NCBI GenBank assembly: GCA_964393615.1
Contig: CAYMUR010000053.1
Location: forward strand, 1 to 35,589
Source of the DNA: CAYMUR01 sp964393615
GTDB lineage: Bacteria; Planctomycetota; Planctomycetia; Pirellulales; Pirellulaceae
Direction of reading: 5' to 3'
DNA: 35,589 nucleotides
Position 1 is the first letter of the stretch, and each line of letters begins with the position of its first letter. Positions 17,695 through 26,285 of the stretch are shown here, in pieces. The notes under the pieces are model-generated. The model searched no databases. It was given only the letters and a program-made list of their open reading frames with translations, and was not told where the DNA came from. Position numbers and translations under genes: made by a program.

Positions 17695-18534
17695 TTAATC
17701 TGAAGCACCATCTATAAGCAGTTCATTGTCGTAGTCTTCTTCGAGTTTTCTTATTTTGCCAGCGAGTTCCTCGTTCTGCTCTACTGCGTTGGAAACTTCA
17801 ATCTCCCATTTGGTGCTTGCCGTGCGAAGTTCATCAAGATCAACAGGAAGTTTGAGGATTGTTGCCAAACGGCGACTGACAGCTTCGATGCTGGACGGGT
17901 TCGTACCTTGTAAATAACCGGGAATCTCGGCGACAAGCGAAGTCATTTCCAATCCAACCGGCTTGGTTTGCGTCATGAGGTAGCTCGTAAACGAACCTGG
18001 TCCTTCGTAACCGGAACGCCGCACCCCATATTTTTCCATTTCCGGTATTAGCGATTCATCGGAGCAGGTCACGTATAGACGTGGTTGCCGGGTGTGAGGG
18101 ACGGAGCCTCCGAACGAACCAACGAACAAGATACGGTGTATGCCAACCTGTCGGCAAATTTCAAAAATACATTCACCAAATGCCCGCCAGTTGAGATTCG
18201 GTTCCTTTCCCATGAAAAAAACGAGTTGAGATGCATTGTGTGCAAAGAACTTGTTCGTGGGCATCTCTACCGTACGGATAAGGCCATCCTTGATCTCAAT
18301 GTGAGGGCGAAATAAAGTAGTGACTTCCATTGAACCAGGGAAATTGTAGATGTAGTAAGGTTCGGGATCAATGCTTGCAAATTCTTTGGCATTGACGTGG
18401 TCAACCAGCCGCGCCACGGTTCCAGTGGATACATCGCCACCATCCATCCAGCCGGTTAAGGCCAAAACGAGTGTTCCGTTTTCAAATTTCGGAGGATCTT
18501 GAATCAATAAAGATTCGTGGTGTTTTTGTGACAT
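17695..18534 (-). CDS. PAC2 family protein
   Basis: A 279-residue protein of the PAC2 family, related to eukaryotic proteasome-assembly chaperones and widespread in archaea, actinobacteria and planctomycetes. Typical features are LVLALTGWMDGGDVSTGTV near residues 22-40, the central ILFVGSFGGSVPHTRQPRLY stretch and LVAEIPGYLQGTNPSSIEAV. A charged helical tail ends the protein. The bacterial role is not known; no proteasome gene is in the window. It is the last gene of the minus-strand group after bioA and the amidotransferase, 133 bases downstream of the latter. ATG 18534 gives a normal family N-terminus. Confidence 0.85.
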   Translation of the reverse strand: MSQKHHESLLIQDPPKFENGTLVLALTGWMDGGDVSTGTVARLVDHVNAKEFASIDPEPYYIYNFPGSMEVTTLFRPHIEIKDGLIRTVEMPTNKFFAHNASQLVFFMGKEPNLNWRAFGECIFEICRQVGIHRILFVGSFGGSVPHTRQPRLYVTCSDESLIPEMEKYGVRRSGYEGPGSFTSYLMTQTKPVGLEMTSLVAEIPGYLQGTNPSSIEAVSRRLATILKLPVDLDELRTASTKWEIEVSNAVEQNEELAGKIRKLEEDYDNELLIDGASD

Positions 18535-18667
18535 AGGGTGTTCATGTGATTAACGGAGATCAGTAGTGGATGGCGTGCACAGCCACATCCCGTGTGGCGG
18601 CCCATCCTTGAAGGTTTCCTTATTCTATCGCCGATGGCGTTCGAACACTATGTGCGGTCACTTGCCC

Positions 18668-19402
18668 TTATAGGTTTTCCTGCACCACCAAGTGGGTAAA
18701 CCTTTGTAGCAAGTTTGCGGTTGCCGGGGTTTCATAACAGCTGGAGGCAAACTCGACATATGGTAAACCGCTGATACGCTCCACGTAATTCGGATATGCT
18801 CTTAAACGTTCTAATAACTGGTCACGTGTCAATTCAGGGTGGAACTGTGTAAAGTAAAGAGGTTTGTCTCGAAAACAATAAGCTTGATGTGTGACGCGGT
18901 CTGACGAAGCCAGTAGGATCGCGTTTTCCGGTAGGCTGCTGACACGGTCTTCATGGCCCATCTGGCCGTGAAATAATTCTCCGAGTGGTCCCAACAAAGG
19001 GTCCATACGTCCCTCTGGAGTAAGTTTTAGCGGCTGGGTTCCCAATTCTGCATGGTCGAGGTCCTTGATGACTGTTCCTCCCATGGCACGACTCATCGCT
19101 TGGAACCCCCAACAGGAGCCAAATGTTGGTTTTGAGAGTCGGTGGATTTCTCGTAGGCTGTCAAGGGCTCGATCCAGCCAGGGTGTGTCGTTGACGGCTC
19201 CATAATGGCCGCTGCCACCGATGAGAACAATTTCTGCACCATCGAGTTGTTGGCGAGTCAGTGTTTGGTTCAAGAGATCGAAGATTTTGATCTGGTGTTC
19301 ATCACAGTGCAGCGACTGCGCAAAACAGCTCACTTCCTGTTGTCGCATCGGGTCGTCGTGATTCCGAGCTTGAAGTAAAAGAAAACGAAGACGTTTCAGC
19401 AT
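18668..19402 (-). CDS. Class I glutamine amidotransferase (GMP-synthase-like)
   Basis: A 244-residue stand-alone class I glutamine amidotransferase. The catalytic triad is clear: nucleophile Cys97 in FGSCWGFQ, with His188 and Glu190 in QFHPEL. An IGGSG oxyanion-type loop lies near 61-65. It belongs to the GMP-synthase-glutaminase-like group of free-standing enzymes whose acceptors are mostly unknown; a gamma-glutamyl hydrolase role is also possible. It starts five bases after bioA stops, so the two are co-transcribed. No synthetase partner lies next to it. Confidence 0.85.
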   Translation of the reverse strand: MLKRLRFLLLQARNHDDPMRQQEVSCFAQSLHCDEHQIKIFDLLNQTLTRQQLDGAEIVLIGGSGHYGAVNDTPWLDRALDSLREIHRLSKPTFGSCWGFQAMSRAMGGTVIKDLDHAELGTQPLKLTPEGRMDPLLGPLGELFHGQMGHEDRVSSLPENAILLASSDRVTHQAYCFRDKPLYFTQFHPELTRDQLLERLRAYPNYVERISGLPYVEFASSCYETPATANLLQRFTHLVVQENL

Positions 19403-19407
19403 TGATG

Positions 19408-20766
19408 TTAACCTTGGTTCATGGTCACCACCTGGATCCCCTGTTCCACGGCATTGGCGATTTGGTCCAATTGCTGTAATTCAATCGACAGCGGAGGCAT
19501 AATAACAATTACATTTCCTAATGGTCGTAGCCAGACTCCGAGAGACAAGGCATGCTGACAAACTTGCATACCGTGTGCTTCTTGCCAGGGAAACGGGGTG
19601 TCGGTTTCACGGTCCTGGACCAATTCGATACCGGCGATCAAGCCTTTTTGTCGGACATTTCCAACGTGATCCATCTGTCCAATTCTCGCCAAATGTTTTC
19701 CCAGTTGTTCTATTTTACCGGCTAATTTAGAAAGCGTATTTTCTTCCAGAAAAACATCGAGCGACGCTAATGCGACTGCGGCTCCGAGTGGGTTGCCACC
19801 AAAAGTGTGGCCATGAAAGAATGTTTTGGACTCAGAGTAATCACCCAAGAACGCTTCCCAAATCCGACGAGTTGTCAGCGTGGCAGCTAGCGGCGAATAG
19901 CCTCCCGTGAGACCTTTTGCCAGGCATAGAAAATCGGGTGAAACATTTTCTTGTTCGCACGCGAGCATTGTACCGGTTCGGCCCATTCCAACGGCGACTT
20001 CGTCGGCAATCAGTAAAACATTATACTTTTGCGTAAGTTCTCGGACGCCATTCAAATAACCGTCGGGCTGCACTCGCATGCCAGCTGCTGCCTGGACAAG
20101 TGGTTCGATAACCAAAGCTGCTATTTGTTGATGCTGACGTTGTAGTTCCTGTTCTAGTTGATCCAGGTAATAACGGCATAACTCATGCTCGGATACATCT
20201 GGCGGACGGCGGTACACTACGGGCGCGGGCAGGCGAATGACGTCAAACAGCAAGGGTTTGAACATTTCGTGAAACCTTGCAACGCCTCCCACGCTGACGC
20301 TTCCTAGCGTGTCACCATGGTAAGCGTCAGCAAAAGCAATGTATTTTGTCTTTTCAGGTTGTGGTTGTGGGCATTGTCTCCAATACTGAAACGCCATTTT
20401 TAAGGCGACTTCGACTGATGTTGCGCCATCGTCCGAAAAGAAGACGTGTTCCAAGTCTGTCGGTGCTAAGTCAACCAATCGACGCGCCAAGCAGATCGTC
20501 GTTGGATTTGACATGCCCAGTGATGTTACGTGAGCGACTTTGTCGAGTTGTGCGTGAATTGCAGCATTGAGTTGTGGGTGACGATGTCCATGGACATTGC
20601 ACCATAGACTGCTGACACCGTCAATGAATTCCCGACCGTCGATGTCGACGAGTGTGCAACCGTAAGCCTTTTCGATGATAAATGGCTCGTAGTTACGCAT
20701 CTGCGTAAATGCGTGCCAGACAGTTTCACGGTCCCAGGTGCGAAGCTGTTCGTGAGTCGACATCAT
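19408..20766 (-). CDS. bioA: Adenosylmethionine-8-amino-7-oxononanoate aminotransferase (BioA)
   Basis: A 452-residue PLP-dependent class III aminotransferase that transfers the amino group of S-adenosylmethionine to KAPA, forming DAPA in biotin synthesis. BioA-type motifs include FIDGVSSLWCNVHGHRHP near the N-terminus, FSDDGATSVEVALKMA, YHGDTLG, the PLP aspartate in LLIADEVAVGMGRTG and the Schiff-base lysine in CLAKGLTGGYSPL. THFGGNP-like HGHTFGGNPL is also present. ATG 20766 is chosen because it overlaps the upstream stop as ATGA; GTG 20772 and ATG 20763 are alternatives. Upstream is a free-standing DUF62 C-terminal domain, downstream a glutamine amidotransferase. Other bio genes are not in the window. 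Confidence 0.93.
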   Translation of the reverse strand: MMSTHEQLRTWDRETVWHAFTQMRNYEPFIIEKAYGCTLVDIDGREFIDGVSSLWCNVHGHRHPQLNAAIHAQLDKVAHVTSLGMSNPTTICLARRLVDLAPTDLEHVFFSDDGATSVEVALKMAFQYWRQCPQPQPEKTKYIAFADAYHGDTLGSVSVGGVARFHEMFKPLLFDVIRLPAPVVYRRPPDVSEHELCRYYLDQLEQELQRQHQQIAALVIEPLVQAAAGMRVQPDGYLNGVRELTQKYNVLLIADEVAVGMGRTGTMLACEQENVSPDFLCLAKGLTGGYSPLAATLTTRRIWEAFLGDYSESKTFFHGHTFGGNPLGAAVALASLDVFLEENTLSKLAGKIEQLGKHLARIGQMDHVGNVRQKGLIAGIELVQDRETDTPFPWQEAHGMQVCQHALSLGVWLRPLGNVIVIMPPLSIELQQLDQIANAVEQGIQVVTMNQG

Positions 20767-21053
20767 GTCCACGCTACGAAAACCTTTTCACCCACTGGTA
20801 TACCCAACATAAGGTGAGCGCTTTCTCCAACGATTGTGAGTTGTACTTGTCCACTGTCTCCCATGATCGCAATAAAGGTCAATTCTGGTTGACCGTGGTC
20901 CTTGTTGAAAATGCCCCTTGTTTCATGTTCGTCACACCGGAAAGAGGTTCGCTCATCTTGCGGCGCATTTTCTAACTGCTTCGTCGTAATATCCGTCACG
21001 AGATTGCCAGCCGCGTCGACTGACACTACTTGTCCTGTGATATGTTGCGTCAT
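20763..21053 (-). CDS. Free-standing C-terminal domain of SAM hydroxide adenosyltransferase (DUF62)
   Basis: A 96-residue protein matching only the C-terminal beta-barrel domain of the DUF62 / SAM hydroxide adenosyltransferase (S-adenosyl-L-methionine hydrolase) family: ITGQVVSVDAAGNLVTDI at residues 5-22, and later TFIAIMGDSGQVQLTIV. The N-terminal domain with the catalytic Asp/Arg/His is absent. It is not a simple fragment: GAGGA sits five bases before the ATG and its stop overlaps the bioA start by four bases, so it looks translated and coupled to bioA. It is a distant relative, not a recent copy, of the C-terminal part of the broken DUF62 gene 360 bases upstream. In the family the active site forms between domains of neighbouring subunits, so a separate C-domain could act in trans; that is speculative. 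Confidence 0.75.
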   Translation of the reverse strand: MTQHITGQVVSVDAAGNLVTDITTKQLENAPQDERTSFRCDEHETRGIFNKDHGQPELTFIAIMGDSGQVQLTIVGESAHLMLGIPVGEKVFVAWT

Positions 21054-21409
21054 GTCGGTCCTCGGAGCAATGAACTGTGTGGGGGCGACTGACAGTATTA
21101 CACGCCTACATTAATCAGTTTCATTGGGTCCAGTATTGTACGGATGTCCGGGAGAATGACCAACAGGGAGTTACTTCACAATGCGCTGGTTGTGAAGACT
21201 TGATGTGCCTGGCCAGCCTTGATTTACCGCAAGTTTTAGGAAAATGAACGGTTTTCAAACATGAAAAGAGGGTAGGTTGCTGGCCAGACTCAGCACCGTT
21301 TGTCATTGTTGGAATGCCCAGTGACATGCAACAATAAAATCTTGGTAAAAGTGGCTATTTGGGACGCGTAGTGCTTTTTGAAGTGGCTGTCTCCTCCGCT
21401 GGCGTAAGA
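21054..21409. other. Spacer between the two DUF62-related genes
   Basis: About 356 bases. No protein resembling a DUF62 N-terminal domain is present in any frame, so the downstream C-terminal domain has no attached catalytic half here. No clear promoter or terminator was found. Confidence 0.5.
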
Positions 21410-22121
21410 TTATTCCCAGGAAATAATCACTGGATCGCCCGTATGAGCATCAAGTACCTTGGAGGCATCACCACAAACGATGGCCAATTCCAGGCGACCA
21501 CTGGATCCCAGGAGTGCGATGAAGTTATCGACCGGTCGCTCGCTATAGGTCGCGCAAATTCCGACCGATTGGTGACCAACACACTGCACGACACACTTTT
21601 TGTGTACGATGCCAGGCAGGCACTCAGAGTGAATGTTTGTTAACAGATTTCCAAAAGAATCGATCATCACAACCGTTCCTGTGATCGATTGGGGTTGGAC
21701 AATGGGCTGCCACCGGAGCCATGATGTCTTTGCCGTGAAACGTATTTGACACTGACAAATTCCATAGTTTGCGATTAGTGACTTGAAACAGTAACGTTGG
21801 CTCAGCCATTTGTGCCAGTCCACTCAGGAGTCCGTTGTCTGGCGCGACAACCAGTTGATTACCGAATTGGCTGACTAAAATCGGGCGAGTGGTTCCCACT
21901 CCAGGATCAACTACCGCCACGTGGATGGTGCCCTGAGGGAAATGGGGTAACGTGTCCTGGAGAACGATTGCGGCATGTTCAATGTTTTGTGGAGCAATAG
22001 CATGTGTAATGTCAACAATGGTCACTTCGGGATTGATTGCCAGAATCGATGCTTTCACTTGTGCGACGTAAGGGCTGTCGCTGCCAAAGTCAGTGGTAAG
22101 TGTGATGATTTGACAGGCCAT
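21410..22121 (-). pseudogene. Disrupted SAM hydroxide adenosyltransferase (DUF62) gene
   Basis: The N-terminal half reads in one frame from ATG 22121: ITLTTDFGSDSPYVAQVKA, AVVDPGVGT, VAPDNGLLSGL and NTFHGKDIMAPVAAH, covering the catalytic Asp, the conserved VDPGVGT and the His region. The C-terminal half is in another frame to 21410: ITGTVVMIDSFGNLLTNI, FIALLGSSGRLELAIV and a normal end. Only 16 bases (21686-21701) separate the AAH end of the first half from the ITG start of the second, where the family usually has a linker of roughly 25-30 residues. A deletion whose length leaves remainder 2 on division by 3 would explain both the frame change and the short linker. Uninterrupted, the first frame stops at 21624, giving about 165 residues. 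Both halves are otherwise clean, so the lesion is recent or an assembly error. Confidence 0.8.
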
Positions 22122-22415
22122 GGGGACGATTGTTGTGTGTTTGGGAGAGACTTGCATTCAATAATACTGGATGTAGTGGTCAATGCTGGGCAGTGGAATC
22201 GTGTCCACCTGCAGTGGGCGTCAACTATTTTATCTATTAAAACGTAGGTTCAGGGCTAAAACGAGCGTTGTACAACTCCGCTAGGATGCACGACTACCTT
22301 GTTGTAACCTTCTGCGTTGCTGGTCGGGAAAAATTCCGCAATGGCGCTTCCTGGTGGTTGCCTGTTTTTTGAGAAATAGGACGCGCAATCAACAGCAAAG
22401 ATCAGGAACCGGGTG

Positions 22416-23888
22416 TTACATCTTTTGGATTGTGTCGAGACAGAGTTGGCGAAATTGGCCAGGATTAATGTTTGGATTTGTCTTTTTGGCTTCACCAATC
22501 AAACGGCCAATTGCCTGTTGCTTGCCAGCTTTGACATCTTCAACGACTTGAGGATACTGTGCTAACAATTTTTGACAAAGTGCATCGGCGGCGGAGAAAT
22601 CCACTTTTTCAATTCCCATGGCCTGCATCACATCACCAACAGAATTACCGCTGGACAACATTTCTTGAAAAACTTCTTTGCCCCGAGATTTGTCAATGTC
22701 GCCTGCGCGGATTGCTTGTAGCAATTCACTGAGGGTCGCAGCAGAAAGAGGAAACTGATCGATGTGCCACTGTTTTTCATTAAGTGTTCGCAGAACATCT
22801 TGCTGCATCCAAGTACTGGCCAGGAGTCCGTCCTGGCAGTTGTCAGCCAGTTCGATGAAATAATCGGCAAAAGCTTTGCCTTGATTGACGAGGACATCTG
22901 AGTCGTATGGTTTAATTCCATAGCTGGATTCGAGACGCTGTCGAAGAGCTGCGGGTAGTTCGCCCACTTGCTCACGCATTTGTTGGACTTCCTCGGGTGT
23001 GACGATGACAGGTGCCAGGTCTGGGTCTGGAAAGTAACGATAATCGCTGGATTCCTCCTTGCTGCGCTGAGGACGTGTTACCTGAGCTTGGTCATCCCAT
23101 CCGCGTGTTGCTTTTGGCACGTCACCTAGTTTCTGTTTTTTTTCCTGCCACTCGTCGTATTGTCGTTGGACTTCATATGTCAAAGCCCGTTCTACAGCTC
23201 GAAAGCTGTTCATATTCTTGACTTCGACAATCGGGGTGGGGATTACACCATTTGCTGTCTGGACATGTAAATTAATATTAGCGTCAACGCGTAGGCTCCC
23301 TTCCTGCATGTTGCAATCAGACACGCCAAGATAGGTTAACAATAATTTCAACTCGGCCAGGTAAGCCTTGGCTTCTAAAGAAGAATTGATGTCTGGTTGG
23401 CTGACAATCTCCAAGAGTGGAGTTCCGCTGCGATTGAGGTCGATACGGCTGTCGGCTTTGCCGGCAATTTCATCATGCATGCTTTTGCCGGCATCATCTT
23501 CCAGGTGAGCGCGAATGATGCCGATGCGTTTTGCTGCAAATCTTTCCTGTGCATCACTGATTTCCAGCCATCCATCTTGTGACATGGGTAAGTCGAATTG
23601 GCTGATCTGGTACCCTTTAGGCAGGTCAGGGTAGTAGTAATTCTTGCGATCCCATTTAGTGAATTCTGGAATTGTACAGTTCAGTGAGATAGCGGTTACT
23701 AGTCCCAAGCGGAACGCTTCACGGTTCATGACAGGTAAGGTACCAGGTAAACCGATACAGACTGGGCAGGTCTGTGTATTGGCTGCCTGTCCAAACTCGG
23801 TGGAACAGCGGCAGAACAGCTTGGTCTTGGTCAGCAACTGAACGTGCGTTTCCAGGCCGATCACGATTTTGAATGCTTGATCACTCAT
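22416..23888 (-). CDS. gatB: Aspartyl/glutamyl-tRNA amidotransferase subunit B
   Basis: A 490-residue GatB, the kinase and tRNA-binding subunit of the GatCAB complex that converts Glu-tRNA(Gln) and Asp-tRNA(Asn) to the amide forms. The N-terminal cradle shows IGLETHVQL, a zinc site with C26, C28, C41 and C44 (FCRCSTEF and CPVCIGLPG), KNYYYPDLPKGYQISQ and LEDDAGKSMHD. The C-terminal helical and YqeY-like tail is complete. The start overlaps the end of gatA by eight bases. It closes the rpmB-gatC-gatA-gatB cluster. Its presence predicts that the organism lacks GlnRS and/or AsnRS, or keeps both routes. Confidence 0.97.
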   Translation of the reverse strand: MSDQAFKIVIGLETHVQLLTKTKLFCRCSTEFGQAANTQTCPVCIGLPGTLPVMNREAFRLGLVTAISLNCTIPEFTKWDRKNYYYPDLPKGYQISQFDLPMSQDGWLEISDAQERFAAKRIGIIRAHLEDDAGKSMHDEIAGKADSRIDLNRSGTPLLEIVSQPDINSSLEAKAYLAELKLLLTYLGVSDCNMQEGSLRVDANINLHVQTANGVIPTPIVEVKNMNSFRAVERALTYEVQRQYDEWQEKKQKLGDVPKATRGWDDQAQVTRPQRSKEESSDYRYFPDPDLAPVIVTPEEVQQMREQVGELPAALRQRLESSYGIKPYDSDVLVNQGKAFADYFIELADNCQDGLLASTWMQQDVLRTLNEKQWHIDQFPLSAATLSELLQAIRAGDIDKSRGKEVFQEMLSSGNSVGDVMQAMGIEKVDFSAADALCQKLLAQYPQVVEDVKAGKQQAIGRLIGEAKKTNPNINPGQFRQLCLDTIQKM

Positions 23889-25425
23889 CCAGGTTAGGGC
23901 GGTGTTGGTGCCAATTAGTTTGTTGTTGATACATGTGCGCGGCGCGCAACAGACTGTCTTCCGCTAAAGCGGGACCTTGTAGCTGGAAGCCGATCGGAAG
24001 GCCGGTTTTCGTGTATCCACAAGGAATTGAAATGGCGGGGATGCCAGCCAGGTTGGCACTAACTGTATAAAGATCGCCAAGATACATTGATAATGGGTCG
24101 TCGGCCTTTTCCCCGAGAGGATAGGCCGCGGTTGGTGTCACGGGGCCCAGTATCATGTCGAAATTTTTAAAAGTCTCATCGTAGGCACGGCGAATTAAAC
24201 GGCGAACCTTAAGGGCTTTGAGGTAATATGCGTCATAATAACCTTCACTGAGGGCATAAGTGCCGAGCATAATCCGGCGTTTCACTTCGGATCCGAAAGC
24301 TTCACTACGTGATTGCCGATACATGCGGACCAGCGCCGAGTCAAGTTTCGCCAGGTTCAGGTCGTCACCGCTTTCCTGCAGTTCCTTGCGTTGTTGTTTC
24401 AATTCGGCTTGCATTTTTTGTTCGTCCGTGCGATAGCCGTAATGGACGCCATCGTAGCGGGCTAGGTTGCTTGATGCTTCACATGGTGCAATGACATAAT
24501 ACGTTGCGACGGCATACTTGCTGTGTGGCAATTTAACCGACTCTATGGTGGCGCCCAGTTTGTCGTAGACATGAACAACGTCCAGTAATGCGGTTTCGAT
24601 TTCAGGATCCAATCCGTTGCCGAAATGCTCATCTGCAAGACCGATTCGTAAGGAATGCAATGGCTGACGAACATTTTTTGTATAAAGAGGAACGTTTTCG
24701 TTGACCGATGTTGAGTCCGCTGTGTCGTGTCCGGAGATGACTTCAAGTAGGATTGCCGCATCCTCTGCCGTCCGTGCCAACGGCCCGATTTGGTCGAGGC
24801 TACTGGCAAAAGCAACCAGGCCAAAACGACTCACACGACCATAGGTTGGTTTCAGGCCGACAACGCCACAGAACGCGGCTGGTTGCCGGATCGAACCGCC
24901 TGTATCGGAACCTACCGAAAGAGGAGCCATCGAGGCTGCAATACAAGCAGCTGCACCTCCACTGGAACCTCCGGGTACATGTTTTAGATTCCACGGATTA
25001 TGTGTCTGCTGTAGTGCCGAGTTCTCCGTCGAACTCCCCATGGCAAACTCGTCCAAGTTGGTTTTGCCGATTAAAACCGCATCGGCAGCCTGTAGCTTTT
25101 CCACAATCGTAGCGTTGTACGGAGGACGAAACGTTTTCAGCATCCGTGATGCGCATGTGGTGGGACTGTCTTTGACACAAAGATTGTCTTTGATCGCCAC
25201 AGGCAGTCCACCAAGTTGTCCTATGGATTGCCCGCTGGCTCGACGGTGATCGATATCTCTGGCACGTTGTAACGCGACGTCGCCGTTGATAGAAAGAAAC
25301 GCACCAACTTTCTGGTCGTAGGCTTCGATACGGTCCAAATAAGCTTGTGTGATTTCAACAGATGAAATCGTACCTGCTTCTAATTGTGCCAGTAGATCGG
25401 TGACAGTGTAGGCAATCAGATTCAT
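23881..25425 (-). CDS. gatA: Aspartyl/glutamyl-tRNA amidotransferase subunit A
   Basis: A 514-residue amidase-signature protein that supplies ammonia from glutamine to GatB. The catalytic Ser-cisSer-Lys triad is complete: Lys79 in VAIKDN, cis-Ser154 in PGGSSGG and nucleophile Ser178 in GSDTGGSIRQP. Length and order of blocks are standard for bacterial GatA. It begins 15 bases after the gatC stop and its last codons overlap the gatB start, so the three subunits are produced together. Confidence 0.97.
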   Translation of the reverse strand: MNLIAYTVTDLLAQLEAGTISSVEITQAYLDRIEAYDQKVGAFLSINGDVALQRARDIDHRRASGQSIGQLGGLPVAIKDNLCVKDSPTTCASRMLKTFRPPYNATIVEKLQAADAVLIGKTNLDEFAMGSSTENSALQQTHNPWNLKHVPGGSSGGAAACIAASMAPLSVGSDTGGSIRQPAAFCGVVGLKPTYGRVSRFGLVAFASSLDQIGPLARTAEDAAILLEVISGHDTADSTSVNENVPLYTKNVRQPLHSLRIGLADEHFGNGLDPEIETALLDVVHVYDKLGATIESVKLPHSKYAVATYYVIAPCEASSNLARYDGVHYGYRTDEQKMQAELKQQRKELQESGDDLNLAKLDSALVRMYRQSRSEAFGSEVKRRIMLGTYALSEGYYDAYYLKALKVRRLIRRAYDETFKNFDMILGPVTPTAAYPLGEKADDPLSMYLGDLYTVSANLAGIPAISIPCGYTKTGLPIGFQLQGPALAEDSLLRAAHMYQQQTNWHQHRPNLDE

Positions 25426-25440
25426 CGTCTCGTCGATAGG

Positions 25441-25731
25441 CTAATCGCCCAACACGGCGGGAACCCGGTAACACTCGTCATCCCGTTGCGGAGCGTTTCC
25501 CAATGCCGCTTCACGGTCCAGGCTGGAATGAGAAATGTCATCGGCAAAAACATTAAACTGTTCGATGCCATGTGCCATTGGTTTCACGCCATCGGTGTTA
25601 AGTTCCGACAATTGTTCCACATACTCGACAATCTGACTAAGTTGGCTCGTCATCAGGTCGAGTTCCTGGTCATCAAGTTGCAGGCGAGCGAGCAAAGAAA
25701 CCTGCTGGACTTGGTTACGTGTCAGGCTCAT
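25441..25731 (-). CDS. gatC: Aspartyl/glutamyl-tRNA amidotransferase subunit C
   Basis: A 96-residue GatC, the small subunit that wraps around and stabilises GatA and GatB. It has the typical VSLLARLQLDDQELD start, the QIVEYVEQL helix and a C-terminal DECYRVPAVLGD segment resembling the usual F-x-VPxVL end. It follows rpmB by 32 bases and precedes gatA by 15. Confidence 0.95.
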   Translation of the reverse strand: MSLTRNQVQQVSLLARLQLDDQELDLMTSQLSQIVEYVEQLSELNTDGVKPMAHGIEQFNVFADDISHSSLDREAALGNAPQRDDECYRVPAVLGD

Positions 25732-25763
25732 ACGAGTTGGAAAAAATGATTACCCAGTTGGTG

Positions 25764-26048
25764 TCAAGTAGAAACTTTGTCTTTTTCGGATTGTGGCAAC
25801 TTGAAGGGCGCCTGCTTCACCACTTTGCGAATTGCGCCACTGCGAATGCATTGTGTACAGACTTTTAGTGTTTTGTGGCCACCATTTTCGGTCATCACAC
25901 GAACGCGTTGTAAGTTGGGCTTGAAGGCACGCCGTGTAATACCCGTGATTTTGGTTCCCACTCCTCCCAGGTATTTTGCCTTACCGCGTGTCTCCACGGA
26001 GTTACCCATTTGAGGGCCTTTGCCACAAACCTGACAAGAGCGAGCCAT
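25764..26048 (-). CDS. rpmB: 50S ribosomal protein L28, zinc-binding form
   Basis: A 94-residue L28 of the large ribosomal subunit. It starts MARSCQVCGKGPQ with the usual G-N-x-V segment and NLQRVRV. Both cysteine pairs are kept (C5-x-x-C8 and C64-x-x-C67), so it is the zinc-ribbon (C+) type. The C-terminus extends somewhat past the usual 60-80 residues. GAGGA lies six bases before ATG 26048. A good promoter lies about 130 bases upstream, so rpmB probably leads an operon with gatCAB, joining ribosome and aminoacyl-tRNA supply. Confidence 0.95.
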   Translation of the reverse strand: MARSCQVCGKGPQMGNSVETRGKAKYLGGVGTKITGITRRAFKPNLQRVRVMTENGGHKTLKVCTQCIRSGAIRKVVKQAPFKLPQSEKDKVST

Positions 26049-26185
26049 AATTTTCCTCGATTCCTATTTTCTTGTATTTTTGTGTTTTGTGTTTGCGACA
26101 GGTGTTGGTTTAACAGGTCCATGCGAGTTTTTCAGTCCCGTCGCAAGGGAGCGAATTGATTTGAAAGCAACTATAGCAACTTTGA

Positions 26186-26213
26186 ATTATAACCGTTTGG
26201 TGCCCCTTCGCAA
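26186..26213 (-). promoter_or_regulatory. Probable promoter of rpmB-gatCAB
   Basis: On the minus strand TTGCGA (26208-26213) and a perfect TATAAT (26186-26191) are separated by 16 bases. The leader to the rpmB start would be about 130 bases. Confidence 0.55.
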
Positions 26214-26285
26214 CCGCAAGTAGGTCGTGTTGCGGGGGCTCCTGGATTAGGCCTGAAACAGTGCGACACCCCTCAAGAGTACAGC

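Noticed and set aside
22158..22415. Terminator after gatB
   Set aside because: GTTGTACAAC near 22266 is palindromic but leaves no room for a loop, and the T-run is short.
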